From Oscillospiraceae bacterium (GTDB lineage: Bacteria > Bacillota > Clostridia > Oscillospirales > Ruminococcaceae), in contig JAFRTG010000013.1 in NCBI GenBank assembly GCA_017427265.1, positions 1 through 33,036 of the forward strand: 33,036 bases of DNA, given 5' to 3'. Below the pieces are notes generated by a model. The model was not told the DNA's origin. It was given only the letters and a program-made list of their open reading frames with translations, and did not search any database. Shown one piece after another: positions 9,087 to 16,929 of this stretch. A program made the position numbers and the translations under genes. How positions within the stretch are numbered: the stretch's first letter is position 1; each line of letters starts with the position of its first letter.

Positions 9087-9272
9087 ATGGATGCAGTGAC
9101 AAAGCGAATTGTCCGAAAAAGTGCGTTTCTGTTTTTTCTGCTGACGGTCAGCGTGGCAGGGCTTCATGCATGGATGCTGCATACGCAGCAGGATCAGCCC
9201 GCCGCCCGTATGACGGCCGCGGATCAGACACCGGTCATCGTGCTGGATGCCGGGCACGGGGAATCAACTTAA
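9087..9272 (+). pseudogene. cwlD: 5' fragment of a CwlD-like N-acetylmuramoyl-L-alanine amidase
   Basis: The open frame codes for 61 residues: a short cytoplasmic start, one membrane segment or uncleaved signal (about residues 12-28, SAFLFFLLTVSVAGLHAW), a linker, and then TPVIVLDAGHGE, which is the first strand and first zinc-binding His of the Amidase_3 fold. The frame stops three codons later. Intact family members are roughly 230 residues, so most of the catalytic domain is gone. Just after the break another frame reads INLNI, which resembles a later block of the family, suggesting an internal deletion rather than a simple stop. The start is set by an AGAGGTGAT ribosome site. In Bacillus CwlD makes muramic lactam in the spore cortex. 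Confidence 0.8.
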
Positions 9273-9404
9273 ACATAGTCAAATTCAGCGAAGCATCGCC
9301 TGCCCAACGACGGTCAATGCCGATACGATTTATGTGCCAAAGCACATCAGAATTCGCTTTGCAGGCGACAAAATACTTTTAAAGAACAACTCTTGCATAA
9401 ACAA
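9273..9404. other. Short gene-free stretch after the cwlD break
   Basis: No intact gene. Besides the possible INLNI remnant at its start, the minus strand carries an open, protein-like segment (reading LWHINRIGIDRRWAGD, about 9300-9350) with no start codon or ribosome site. I do not recognise it; it may be debris of another gene. Confidence 0.4.
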
Positions 9405-9439
9405 AAAGCAGGTGCACGTTTTTCGCGTGCACCTGCTTT
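9405..9439 (-). terminator. Rho-independent terminator of the ABC exporter operon
   Basis: A 14-bp perfect stem (9405-9418 with 9426-9439, core AGCAGGTGCACG) with a 7-base loop lies directly after the minus-strand permease stop codon and is followed on that strand by a T-rich tail (CTTTTTGTTT). Confidence 0.9.
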
Positions 9440-9440
9440 A

Positions 9441-10154
9441 TTATCTGACATACCGTTTCCAGAAAACAACGCCTGCAATCAGGAGCAGTACGGCACACCA
9501 GAGGCCCTGCAAAGCGATACCCTGCTCAACCGGAAGATATGCGGGCATCTCCATAATCATAAAGCTATTCATGGAAGCGAGCACCGGCAAATACCGCATC
9601 ATACTACTATATTGCAGCAGCAGACTGCCAAGGCCCAGAATCATGGAAATCAGAATTGCGATGGATACAATCTGCGAGCGCGTCAGAATCACGATTGCGG
9701 CAGTGAGCAGCGTGAGTTCCAGCGTGGAAAGATATGCCGGAATCATGCAGCGGATCAGTGCTGTAACGGATTCGGTGCCGTATGCAAAGTGCAGCGTCAG
9801 AACGGAAATCAGGCTGACTGCAAACAGCAGTATCACTGTCCAGATAAGAATGCAGGTGAGCTTTGCGGTAAAGAACCGGAATCGCTTCGGAACGCAGAGA
9901 AAATCTGTCCGCAGGGTGGAACTCAGGTATTCCTGCCCGAAATACAGCGCCGCAAGTACACAATATCCAATCTGTCCGAGATAGAAGCCCTGCATCATTT
10001 TACTTCTGTAAAGCAGATCGCCGGCTTCTCCTGCAAATGAATCAAGCGTTAGTACCATTGCAGGTATAAAAATCAAAACACCGGCTGTGCAGAGCAGCAA
10101 CCAACGGTTATATGCAAATTTGAGGCATTCACTTTTTATACAAAATCTGTGCAT
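9441..10154 (-). CDS. ABC-2 type exporter permease, second subunit
   Basis: 237 residues with about six hydrophobic membrane segments (residues near 18-35, 58-76, 100-122, 138-158, 165-182 and 212-232) and the layout of an ABC-2 permease. The C-terminus ends FWKRYVR, a positive-inside tail. It overlaps the upstream permease gene by one base (TGATG), so the two are translationally coupled and probably form a heterodimeric channel with the ATPase encoded at 10939-11658. Such three-gene sets commonly export or remove antimicrobial peptides, as in BcrAB or lantibiotic immunity FEG transporters; that substrate is inference. Last gene of its operon, followed by a terminator. Confidence 0.85.
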   Translation of the reverse strand: MHRFCIKSECLKFAYNRWLLLCTAGVLIFIPAMVLTLDSFAGEAGDLLYRSKMMQGFYLGQIGYCVLAALYFGQEYLSSTLRTDFLCVPKRFRFFTAKLTCILIWTVILLFAVSLISVLTLHFAYGTESVTALIRCMIPAYLSTLELTLLTAAIVILTRSQIVSIAILISMILGLGSLLLQYSSMMRYLPVLASMNSFMIMEMPAYLPVEQGIALQGLWCAVLLLIAGVVFWKRYVR

Positions 10155-10945
10155 CAGTATTCTCCACGTAAATCACGTCTTCGGAAGAGCAGATATGCTG
10201 CAATTCCCATCACGGCCACCCAGAGCAACAGAACCAGAATGTTCTGTGCAGGATGAGCGGTCAGCATGGATTCAGAGCTCGCAATCAGTCTGTTTGCCAG
10301 TGAAACAGGCAGCAGACGGCAGAAGGAAAACTTCTCAGCGAGCAAATCTCCGACATTATATGCCTGAATAATCAGGAACAGCAGCGGAAAGACCGCGTTC
10401 CGGCATAAAAAGGCCATGACATAGGCCAGCACTGTCAAAAGCGTCAATGCGGTGATGCTAAGCACAATATAACGCCAGACCTCTGCATTAAAGATCAGAG
10501 GACGAAGGCCTTGTACGCCGAAGGTCTGGTGCGTAACCGTAATTGTCAGAATGACGGAGACAGCTGCAAGAATCAGTGCATGCAGTGTCAGCGCCAGCGT
10601 CTTGGAAAAGAACACATGCTCCTTTTTTCCGAGCGAGAGCAAGGTCGTACGCAAACAGTGCTGCTTATATTCTGCAGCTCCAATTACGGCGCCAAGAACA
10701 ATCAGCGGAATCGTGCTGAACAAAATGACATCGAAACCCATAAAAGCGAGCGGCGGCATTGCCTCAATCAGATCCGGACAGGTTTCCGGTGTTGCATCCA
10801 GCCCGACGGCGAGATTCTGCTTTGCGGAGACAAATGCGAGAAATCCCTGTGCAGCGGTTACAAGAATTGCAACAACCATCCAGACCGTTGTGCTGCGGAT
10901 CTTAATGAGCTCGCTATGCAGCTTCTGCCAGAAACCGGTTACCAT
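10154..10945 (-). CDS. ABC-2 type exporter permease, first subunit
   Basis: 263 residues. After the cytoplasmic start GFWQKLHSELIKIRSTTVW there is a first membrane segment, a longer outside loop (about residues 42-65), then five more segments. The ELIKIRST start and GAVIGAAEYKQHCLRTTLL segment after the second helix are typical of ABC-2 permeases of the antimicrobial-peptide exporter kind. Its first seven bases overlap the ATPase gene. Together with 9441-10154 and 10939-11658 it makes a full exporter. The substrate is not visible from sequence. Confidence 0.87.
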   Translation of the reverse strand: MVTGFWQKLHSELIKIRSTTVWMVVAILVTAAQGFLAFVSAKQNLAVGLDATPETCPDLIEAMPPLAFMGFDVILFSTIPLIVLGAVIGAAEYKQHCLRTTLLSLGKKEHVFFSKTLALTLHALILAAVSVILTITVTHQTFGVQGLRPLIFNAEVWRYIVLSITALTLLTVLAYVMAFLCRNAVFPLLFLIIQAYNVGDLLAEKFSFCRLLPVSLANRLIASSESMLTAHPAQNILVLLLWVAVMGIAAYLLFRRRDLRGEY

Positions 10946-11658
10946 GATACATTGTCCCCTTCCGTCAGGCTGAAGAACAGATCCTCTAGGGAAGGCAGCT
11001 TATCCATGACGCTGTTCAGTGTACCCTGTGCTGCGATTTCACCGTGATTGATGATAACAACATCATCCGTAATGGTTTCGACCTCAGAGAGCATGTGTGA
11101 GGAGAGCAGAACCGTTTTGCCGTTCTCAGCCTGCTTCCGGATAAAGTTTCGGAACCAGCGGATACCGCCGGGATCCAGACCGTTTGTCGGTTCATCGAGG
11201 ATCAGGAACTGCGGATCGCCGAGCAGCGCAGCAGCAATCCCAAGACGCTGACCTTCTCCGAGCGAAAGGCTGCCGATCTTGGACATCGTTTTGTGTGCAA
11301 TGCCGGTGTTCTCTGTTACCTCTGGAATGCGGGATTTCGGAATTCCGTTGCTGACAGCGATGATGTGCAAATGCTGCCGCACCGTTCGATCATTCGGTGC
11401 ACCGATACCATCGAAGCAGGCGCCGACCTTCTTCAGCGGATTCTCCCACTCTGCATAGGGCTTTCCTTCAATCAGGACGGTACCCTCGGACGCCGAATCC
11501 AATCCGAGCAAAATGCGGAGCGTTGTACTTTTCCCAGCGCCGTTCGGTCCGAGGAAAGCCGTAATTCTTCCTTTTTTCGCTTCAAAAGAAATATGCTTCA
11601 GGATTTGTTTGCTGCCATAATGTTTGCTTACATTTTGAATCTGGATTGTCTGTTCCAT
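10939..11658 (-). CDS. ABC exporter ATP-binding protein (antimicrobial-peptide exporter type)
   Basis: 239 residues with all nucleotide-binding motifs: Walker A GPNGAGKST near residue 38, the signature LSLGEGQRLG near 132 (a variant of LSGGQ), Walker B FLILDEPTNGLDP near 158 and the switch His in LLSSHMLSE. The closest family known to me is the BcrA/lantibiotic-immunity group (CcmA-like COG1131). It is first in a three-gene operon with a GGAGG ribosome site and its own promoter at 11690-11718. It is divergent from a LytTR regulator, and the paired LytTR-like boxes between them suggest that regulator controls it. Confidence 0.93.
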   Translation of the reverse strand: MEQTIQIQNVSKHYGSKQILKHISFEAKKGRITAFLGPNGAGKSTTLRILLGLDSASEGTVLIEGKPYAEWENPLKKVGACFDGIGAPNDRTVRQHLHIIAVSNGIPKSRIPEVTENTGIAHKTMSKIGSLSLGEGQRLGIAAALLGDPQFLILDEPTNGLDPGGIRWFRNFIRKQAENGKTVLLSSHMLSEVETITDDVVIINHGEIAAQGTLNSVMDKLPSLEDLFFSLTEGDNVSW

Positions 11659-11689
11659 AGAACCGCCTCCTAAAAAAATTTACAGCTCT

Positions 11690-11718
11690 ATTATACGGCG
11701 AATCATTGGTAAACACAA
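11690..11718 (-). promoter_or_regulatory. Promoter of the ABC exporter operon
   Basis: On the minus strand TATAAT (11695-11690) sits 17 bases after TTGTGT (11718-11713), which matches only the TTG part of the -35 consensus. A weak -35 next to upstream activator boxes is the layout expected for an activated promoter. Confidence 0.65.
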
Positions 11719-11727
11719 TGACTCCGG

Positions 11728-11761
11728 AACAGCTTGCAGGCTGAACGGAATAACTTGCAGG
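11728..11761. promoter_or_regulatory. Candidate LytTR-type double binding site
   Basis: Two 13-base direct repeats, AACAGCTTGCAGG (11728-11740) and AATAACTTGCAGG (11749-11761), are identical at 11 of 13 positions and start 21 bases apart, two helical turns. LytTR regulators usually bind paired direct repeats of about 9 bases at this spacing. The first copy fits the loose LytTR consensus at about seven of nine positions, the second less well. The pair lies between the two divergent promoters, ten bases from the -35 region of the exporter promoter. Confidence 0.6.
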
Positions 11762-11780
11762 ATTCCGCACATGGTTTTCA

Positions 11781-11809
11781 TTGACAGAACCGGCGATAAA
11801 TGGTATAAT
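11781..11809 (+). promoter_or_regulatory. Consensus sigma-A promoter of the LytTR operon
   Basis: TTGACA (11781-11786) and TATAAT (11804-11809) are separated by 17 bases, a perfect match, about 40 bases before the TTG start of the regulator gene. Confidence 0.9.
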
Positions 11810-11848
11810 AAAAACCACTCAAGATGGCGTAGAAACGGAAGTGATTGA

Positions 11849-12295
11849 TTGAAAATAAAGCTGAAAGTTTCCGAAGAAAAGTATCGAGAAATCGCAGATG
11901 AACTGAGCGCAAAGGGAATTGAGATAAATGAACAGGCAGATCTGATCCTGATAGAGCGCAATGCTTCGGCAAACTATCTGATCGGAAAAAGAGATGAGGA
12001 AATCTACCGATTGAACACCGCTGATATTTCCCATATTGAAAGCTTTGCACATGATGTGATTGCATATACGGACAGCGGTGCCTTCAAGATCAATGAGCGT
12101 CTGAAAGCACTGGCTGTCATGCTTGATCCGAATGTGTTTATCCGAGTCAGCAATTCTGTGATTCTCTCAGTGAATCATATTCAGAGCATAAAGCCTGCAT
12201 TTACGCAGAAATTTATTGTTACGATGAAAAGTGGAGCAAAGATCGACGTAACAAGAAGCTACTACTATATTTTCAAAGAGTTTTTCGGAATCTGA
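11849..12295 (+). CDS. LytTR-domain DNA-binding regulator without receiver domain
   Basis: 148 residues. The C-terminal 100 residues form a LytTR domain: ISHIESFAHDVIAYT, then FIRVSNSVILSVNHIQSI and a final DVTRSYYYIFKEFFGI. The first 45 residues are a short alpha/beta segment, not a response-regulator receiver, so the protein is a one-component LytTR regulator. No ATG fits; the frame starts at a TTG six bases after GGAAGTGAT. Such stand-alone LytTR proteins often pair with a membrane protein in the same operon, and here the next gene is one. It probably binds the double box at 11728-11761 and controls itself and the divergent exporter; this is inference from layout. Confidence 0.88.
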   Translation: MKIKLKVSEEKYREIADELSAKGIEINEQADLILIERNASANYLIGKRDEEIYRLNTADISHIESFAHDVIAYTDSGAFKINERLKALAVMLDPNVFIRVSNSVILSVNHIQSIKPAFTQKFIVTMKSGAKIDVTRSYYYIFKEFFGI

Positions 12296-12307
12296 AAGGT
12301 GATGTAT

Positions 12308-12916
12308 ATGAATATCAGCGTTATGATTGTAGCAGCTGCTGCCGGAATTGGTGTGCTGTCTGCTGCTGCAACCTGTATTTACCGTGCAGGATATGAAAAA
12401 GTCATCTCCGCCCGGCTCGCGGCGGGTGTAACTGCCGGTCAGAAGCGCAGAACAATGCTGCCGCCTTTTGCGGTTTTCTGGATATCCGCCGCGGTACTCA
12501 GTGTCCTGCTGTTAATGTTTCTCTCTGTGGTTTCGGTTTCTGCGACAGAAGATGCGGAGACGCTGCGCGTGAGCAAATGCAGTGCAGAGGGCATCACTGG
12601 AATGTTGGATGAACAGCATGAAATCTCCGGTTATGACAGACATACCGTTCAAGATGGCACGTTTCAGTTTGTATGCTATGTGCAGAATCAGATCGGCGAT
12701 ACGGCATTTCCGCAGATTCTGCTTTATGTGGAAAGCGGGGAACCGTTCTCGTATCAGTATCAGCTGTGCGCCCCCAAGGAGACACGCCTAACGGATGCAC
12801 AGCAGGGGGCTTCCGGTTGGTATGCTGTGAACTGTGAGAAATGTTCCGGAAAGCTCCGCTTTATTTGCGAAAATAATACCGGGAGCGGCAGCGTTGAAAT
12901 CGCCATGCCGCAGTAA
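12308..12916 (+). CDS. Membrane protein of unknown function, partner of the LytTR regulator
   Basis: About 202 residues, not recognised as a named family. It has two membrane helices, residues near 3-24 and 55-78, separated by a basic cytoplasmic loop (YEKVISARLAAGVTAGQKRRT), and then about 120 residues predicted outside the cell ending in a beta-rich stretch with two cysteines (NCEKCSGKLRFICEN has three). The ATG at 12308 is preferred because AAGGTGAT precedes it at a normal distance; an ATG two codons earlier is too close. The gene starts 12 bases after the LytTR stop, so it is in the same operon. A sensor that holds or releases the regulator is an appealing guess without direct support. 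Confidence 0.75.
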   Translation: MNISVMIVAAAAGIGVLSAAATCIYRAGYEKVISARLAAGVTAGQKRRTMLPPFAVFWISAAVLSVLLLMFLSVVSVSATEDAETLRVSKCSAEGITGMLDEQHEISGYDRHTVQDGTFQFVCYVQNQIGDTAFPQILLYVESGEPFSYQYQLCAPKETRLTDAQQGASGWYAVNCEKCSGKLRFICENNTGSGSVEIAMPQ

Positions 12917-12944
12917 GAGCCTGGAACGGAACGTGAATATACAA

Positions 12945-12979
12945 GCACCGCCGCCTGACTTCCAATCAGACGGCGGTGC
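12945..12979 (+). terminator. Hairpin after the LytTR operon
   Basis: A 14-bp stem with one mismatch (12945-12958 with 12966-12979, GCACCGCCG/CGGCGGTGC) and loop CTTCCAA. The T-tract is weak (TTCAGTTTG). Nearly the same 29-base hairpin occurs at 30322-30350, so this is a repeated terminator form in this genome. Confidence 0.7.
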
Positions 12980-13102
12980 TTCAGTTTGTAGATAAAGTGG
13001 TATCTGCGATTTGTACACTCAAGAGCAAGCTGATCGAAGATATTGCAAGCGTCCGTTTCACGCCCGTTTCAGATCATTCTGTCCCATCGGCAAACCTTTC
13101 TG

Positions 13103-14194
13103 TTACTGTGCAGCCACCTGACTGTCGGCTTCCATCAGCTGCTTGTTCAGCTTCATGCTCCGACACGCCGGCAGTTCCTTGCAGGCATCATCCGGAGAGC
13201 GGCTTTCAAAAATCTTATCATCATCGACAAAGCAGTACTCATGACTTACCGCGCCGCCGATCTCCTGCCAGTTTTCGTCCAGCGGATCGTCCCAGGTCAC
13301 GTCCACCCAATAGGACTCTCCATCCAGCTCAATCCAGTTCCACGCATGACCGTTGTCCTTCATAGTCAGCTTTGAAAGCAGAAGCTCTGCGGCGGAAACC
13401 TTGATATCGCCGTGCGCGTAAACGCACTTCACGCCAAGCTCCCGCATCAGATACTGATACGTCACGGAATAGCCCATGCACACCGCGGAGTGCTCCGCCA
13501 GCGCACCGTAAACCGTGTGGCAGAGCTGATATTCCTGCGACTCGCTGCCCGGCACATCATAGGTGATCAGCTGCACAAGCTGATCATGGACATACAGTGC
13601 CTTGTCAAAATCACTACCGTGCTTCGGCGCACCGTCCAGAAGCCGCTTTGCCTCCTGTTTCAGTTCACGGTACATCTTCTTTGCAGGCATATGCGCAAAT
13701 TCCTTCACGCGCTGAAAATTCACCGTGGTTGTCCGGCAAATCTCCGTTCCGTCCTCTGACATCGTCAGAACCGGCTCCACGCCGGAAATCCAGAACAGCT
13801 CCGGATAACGGCTTTTCAGCTCGTCTGCCGTCGCGCAGGTGATCTGAAAGACCTGATCTGCGGTGTTGCATTTCAGAATATCGGTATCGAATTTGAACGA
13901 GTCCTCGACATCGTCCGCGGCCTCATACATAATCTCCAGCAGACGTTCATTGGGTCCTGTGTTGACCGGCTCGGCATAATGCGGACGGTATAAGCAGTTC
14001 GGATCCATGCCGAAGTTCCACGGCCAGTGCAGCAGCTTTTGTGCAAGCTCGCCGCCGAACAGCCTGATTGCAAGGATCAGTGCAATCAGCGTCACCGCCC
14101 CGACCTTCAGCCAGAACTTCCGAAGCAGCTTCTTCCGGATGCGCGTCTGCACCTCCGCTTCAATGACTTCGTGGCCCCATTCAATCTGTTTCAT
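13103..14194 (-). CDS. Membrane-anchored transglutaminase-like protein
   Basis: 363 residues from the ATG that follows GAGGGG (MKQIEWGHEV); an upstream start would add 14 residues but lacks a ribosome site. One membrane helix near residues 31-48 follows a basic cytoplasmic stretch, and the rest is probably outside. The C-terminal half has a transglutaminase/protease core: Cys239 in SAVCMGYSVTYQYL, His283 in NGHAWNWIEL and Asp298 in YWVDVTWDDP, in the proper Cys-His-Asp order. Relatives in Clostridia are thought to act on cell-wall or surface proteins as cysteine proteases or crosslinkers; which applies cannot be told. Single gene with its own promoter. Confidence 0.85.
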   Translation of the reverse strand: MKQIEWGHEVIEAEVQTRIRKKLLRKFWLKVGAVTLIALILAIRLFGGELAQKLLHWPWNFGMDPNCLYRPHYAEPVNTGPNERLLEIMYEAADDVEDSFKFDTDILKCNTADQVFQITCATADELKSRYPELFWISGVEPVLTMSEDGTEICRTTTVNFQRVKEFAHMPAKKMYRELKQEAKRLLDGAPKHGSDFDKALYVHDQLVQLITYDVPGSESQEYQLCHTVYGALAEHSAVCMGYSVTYQYLMRELGVKCVYAHGDIKVSAAELLLSKLTMKDNGHAWNWIELDGESYWVDVTWDDPLDENWQEIGGAVSHEYCFVDDDKIFESRSPDDACKELPACRSMKLNKQLMEADSQVAAQ

Positions 14195-14287
14195 GATGCC
14201 CCTCACTTTGTCCCTGTGTGCCCGGAAAGCAGGCACTTGTTTCCGCAGTTTCCGCGGCGGATTCTGCCCGCCGTGTGCTGTGGCTTT

Positions 14288-14315
14288 ATTATACCATATT
14301 CCGCAAAAAATTCAA
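14288..14315 (-). promoter_or_regulatory. Promoter of the transglutaminase-like gene
   Basis: On the minus strand TTGAAT (14315-14310), 16 bases, then TATAAT (14293-14288), some 90 bases before the chosen ATG. Confidence 0.65.
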
Positions 14316-14438
14316 TGGGAGATAAAAATGAGGGAGTGGACTCTTCACGGTTTTTATGCACAACACCGGCTCGTCAATACAAAAGTTCGACCAAAAAACT
14401 TTAATTTTGGCTCATCACAGGTTTATCGACAGTCTGAA

Positions 14439-14460
14439 ACGGAGCCCCGCGGGGCTCCGT
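14439..14460. repeat. 22-bp perfect GC-rich inverted repeat
   Basis: ACGGAGCCCC, GC, GGGGCTCCGT reads the same on both strands and would form a strong hairpin. No intact gene ends next to it, so it may be the terminator of a lost gene. The stretch 14195-14479 otherwise holds only the promoter at 14288-14315. A plus-strand frame starting at 14328 has a ribosome-like GGGAG but no recognisable protein. Confidence 0.5.
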
Positions 14461-14479
14461 TCGTATTCTTTCTCAGAGA

Positions 14480-15214
14480 ATCGCAGCCGATGCCGCATCC
14501 TTTGACGAGTACCTGCAATACGGCGGATTTCCGGTGATCGGCATCAGTCAGTTTGATACGCACACGGCATATCAGATCGTGGACGGCATCTACGCTTCCG
14601 TTATCACACGCGATATCTCCAAGCGTCACCGCATCCGCAACAAGGAATTATTTGACCGCGTTGTGCGGTATATCATCGAAAATGTCGGCATGACCTTCTC
14701 GGCGAATACAATTGTCAAATATCTCAAGAACGAGAAACGCACATTGTCCGTCGAAACAATATACAACTATCTGAAATGGCTCGGCGAGGCATTCATCATC
14801 TATCCCTGCAAACGGTACGACCTGCAAGGCAAAGAAATACTAAAAACACAGGAGAAATATTACCTTTCAGATATTTCGCTGCGTTACAGTCAGATGGGCT
14901 ACGACAGCAAAATGCTTTCCGCAATGCTGGAAAATGTAGTCTATCTGGAATTAAAGCGCCGCGGATATGAGGTGTTTATCGGCAAAAATCAGACGAAAGC
15001 GATTGATTTTGTTGGTGTGCGGCGCGAGGAGCGTATCTATGTGCAAGTCTGCGACCGATTGCCCGACAATTCAGACCGAGAAACTGCAAATCTGATGGAG
15101 CTGCGTGATCACTACCACAAATATGTGGTCTGCCGCGATCCGCTTGCATCCGGCAATGACAACGGTATTGAAATCGTCAATATTGTCGATTTTCTGCTTC
15201 GGGATAAATGGTAA
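14480..15214 (+). pseudogene. C-terminal half of a DUF4143 (AAA family) ATPase
   Basis: The frame is recognisable from about 14480 (ADAASFDEYLQYGGFP) to the stop. It contains the typical middle of the family, ISKRHRIRNKELFDRVVRYI, then the winged-helix-like segment FSANTIVKYLKNEKRTLSVETIYNYL and the DUF4143 C-terminal nuclease-like part with YLELKRRGYEVFIG and KAIDFVGVRR, ending NIVDFLLRDKW. Intact proteins are around 400 residues and begin with an AAA ATPase carrying Walker A and B; that half is absent. Upstream of 14480 the same frame turns into unrelated sequence. The first possible start is a GTG at 14534 with no ribosome site, so the fragment is probably silent. Confidence 0.85.
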
Positions 15215-15281
15215 AAATGAAGGGGTGCCGCGTTGACAATGCCAACAACTTAAGCGTTATAGCATATACCCCGCATAAAAA

Positions 15282-15660
15282 TCAAATAGAATCGTTCAGT
15301 TGCTTTCGGACACTTGAAGTCCGATCCATACAAAATGCCTTCAGTTCCTGACAGCCCATCTGGGACTCCTCCAGGGAGAAGAATGCTGTCGGATCTTTTT
15401 CCAGATAAGGTTCAATCAATCTGCAGGCGGAATCGATTTCCTTTTCGAAACGACCGGATTCAAAGTATTCTGCTGCTAGTTTTTCGATAATTGCATGATA
15501 CATGTCAAGACTATCTTTCTCCTCAGTGATCCATGTCCACATCGGGTGTGTTCAATGGAATCTGACCTATTGCCTGTATTTCTCTGCAGCTGCAGAGAAG
15601 GCAATTCATCAGTAACGCAGCTGCTGTTACAGCCCATGCCTCTTTTCTTCGCAGTACCAT
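15282..15660 (-). pseudogene. Internally deleted CotH-like protein gene
   Basis: Two pieces lie in different frames. From 15660 the minus strand starts an ATG after GAAAGG and reads a lipoprotein-style signal with ALLMNCLLCSC, running 45 codons to a stop near 15520. Overlapping it in another frame, 15542-15282 reads MWTWITEEKDSLDMYH, then EKDPTAFFSLEESQ, and ends FCMDRTSSVRKQLNDSI. That is the usual tail of the CotH kinase family, where DPTAF and the closing SVRxQL motif are conserved. Several hundred residues that should lie between are missing. An 86-residue gene could be called at 15282-15542, but it has no ribosome site and is better read as the tail of the deleted gene. Confidence 0.7.
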
Positions 15661-15855
15661 CAGTAGACCTTTCTGCCATTCTTCTCCGGCTACAATTATT
15701 CTTAGTTCTTTGCTTCAGCAAATGCCAATTTAGTCTGTGCAGGAATAAAGCCGGAACGCATCCTGCCTTCAGCCCCATAGGACTCTTCATCCGCGTTTAA
15801 CAGGCATCAACTATTCTGCTCTGTTTATAATGTATTACCGCTCAACAGCAGAAGA
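15661..15855. other. Gene-free stretch with a possible gene tail
   Basis: On the minus strand a short frame ending at 15702 reads RMRSGFIPAQTKLAFAEAKN, like the natural end of a protein, directly upstream of the CotH remnant. CotH genes are often preceded by a VTC-type polymerase gene in these bacteria, but the match is too short to assign. Confidence 0.3.
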
Positions 15856-16641
15856 TTACTCGTAGATGATACCACCGACCCAGGAGATACGGTAGCCTTC
15901 CGGCGTATTGAGAATGTTGAAGGACTGCGTCATCGTAGCAGCACCCATGTGCGTATACGTTCCGGTAACGGTAAAGCCTTCTGTGGTTACATTTGAAAAC
16001 TGGAGATCGTCCCAGTTCCAGGTATCTGAATATGCGCCGCCTCTGCCGGCCTGCCGGACATAAAGATTGTCATTGATGGGAAGGAAGAGCGGCATCTCGC
16101 CCTCTAAAACCATTGCGTGCATTTCTGTATACGCCTCATGAATCAGCGTTTTTGAAAGGACCTGTTCAACATCCGCAACGCTCTGCAGCTTCGGATCAAG
16201 AACCATCAGATACGGCCACTGAGCTCTGACTTCACTGAGCTGCGTCTCATCGATTTCTACACAGCCAGCGCCCAGACCGTCATAAAGGTCCATATACTCC
16301 GTAATCAGCTGCTTGGAGATATTCTTCATCTCTGCTTCGCTAAGGCCTGCCGGAGTAGATTCGGTCGTCTGAACTGCCGGTGCCTCGGTTGCAACAGCCG
16401 GAGCAGTGGTCTGAGTTTCTGCTGCAGGCGCCTGTGTAATGTTGACATTGATGTCACCGTTGGAATCAACGGAAACGTCAACATTCTGATCATTGACAGA
16501 AATGTCTGCGCTGTCGAGGACGGAGGCTGCGATATTCGCTGCCTGCGATACGGTATCATCCGTTACGTTAATGCTGCATCCGGTCAGTGCTGTGCAGAGC
16601 AGAGTGCTCAGTGCTGCAAGTGCGATCATATTCTTTTTCAT
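15856..16641 (-). CDS. Secreted lipoprotein of unknown function
   Basis: 261 residues from the ATG eight bases after AAGGAG; 17 further upstream codons are open but lack a ribosome site. The start MKKNMIALAALSTLLCTALTGCS is a clear lipoprotein signal with lipobox LTGC, Cys22 being the lipidated residue. A low-complexity linker rich in Ala, Thr and Pro (about 85-115) joins it to a C-terminal domain of roughly 140 residues with the segments AEMKNISKQLITEYMDLYDG and GRGGAYSDTWNWDDLQF. That domain resembles small NTF2-like or DUF-type extracellular modules, but I cannot name it. Single gene; a TATAAT lies at 16715-16710 on the minus strand. Confidence 0.8.
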   Translation of the reverse strand: MKKNMIALAALSTLLCTALTGCSINVTDDTVSQAANIAASVLDSADISVNDQNVDVSVDSNGDINVNITQAPAAETQTTAPAVATEAPAVQTTESTPAGLSEAEMKNISKQLITEYMDLYDGLGAGCVEIDETQLSEVRAQWPYLMVLDPKLQSVADVEQVLSKTLIHEAYTEMHAMVLEGEMPLFLPINDNLYVRQAGRGGAYSDTWNWDDLQFSNVTTEGFTVTGTYTHMGAATMTQSFNILNTPEGYRISWVGGIIYE

Positions 16642-16799
16642 AGTAATTACTCCTTTTTCATTTAAATGTTTTCGGATTACCGATTGGCTCACCGGTTGTT
16701 TACAATTGCATTATAGCATGTTTCAAAATGGAATGGTGCAGAATTACAGATTTGTAATTGCAGGATAAAAAGGCGCTTAAGCACAATACGAAAAGAAGT

Positions 16800-16834
16800 C
16801 AGGAGTATGTTCAGGATACAAGAGCATACTCCTG
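16800..16834. repeat. Inverted repeat, possible terminator of a lost gene
   Basis: CAGGAGTATG (16800-16809) pairs with CATACTCCTG (16825-16834) around a 15-base loop. It is followed by CTTCAATTT on the plus strand and ACTTCTTTTC on the minus strand. The neighbouring genes point away from it on both sides, so it does not terminate either. Confidence 0.5.
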
Positions 16835-16929
16835 CTTCAATTTATCTATAAAATGGCTCAGCTAAAAGAACAGCCTGTGCCCGCAGTCGGTTTCAGGATA
16901 CGTAGCAACATATTCTTTTTCAATGTCCA

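Noticed and set aside
9247-10040. Plus-strand frames of about 215-245 codons opposite the exporter permease
   Set aside because: They cross the operon terminator and mirror the permease gene; composition and lack of start signals argue against coding.
14439-14460. Attachment site or IS end
   Set aside because: A single perfect palindrome without a second copy or target duplication in the window; terminator debris is simpler.
14007-14537. 176-codon plus-strand frame across the transglutaminase start and the DUF4143 remnant
   Set aside because: It reads through a promoter and a GC-rich palindrome and does not match the DUF4143 frame.
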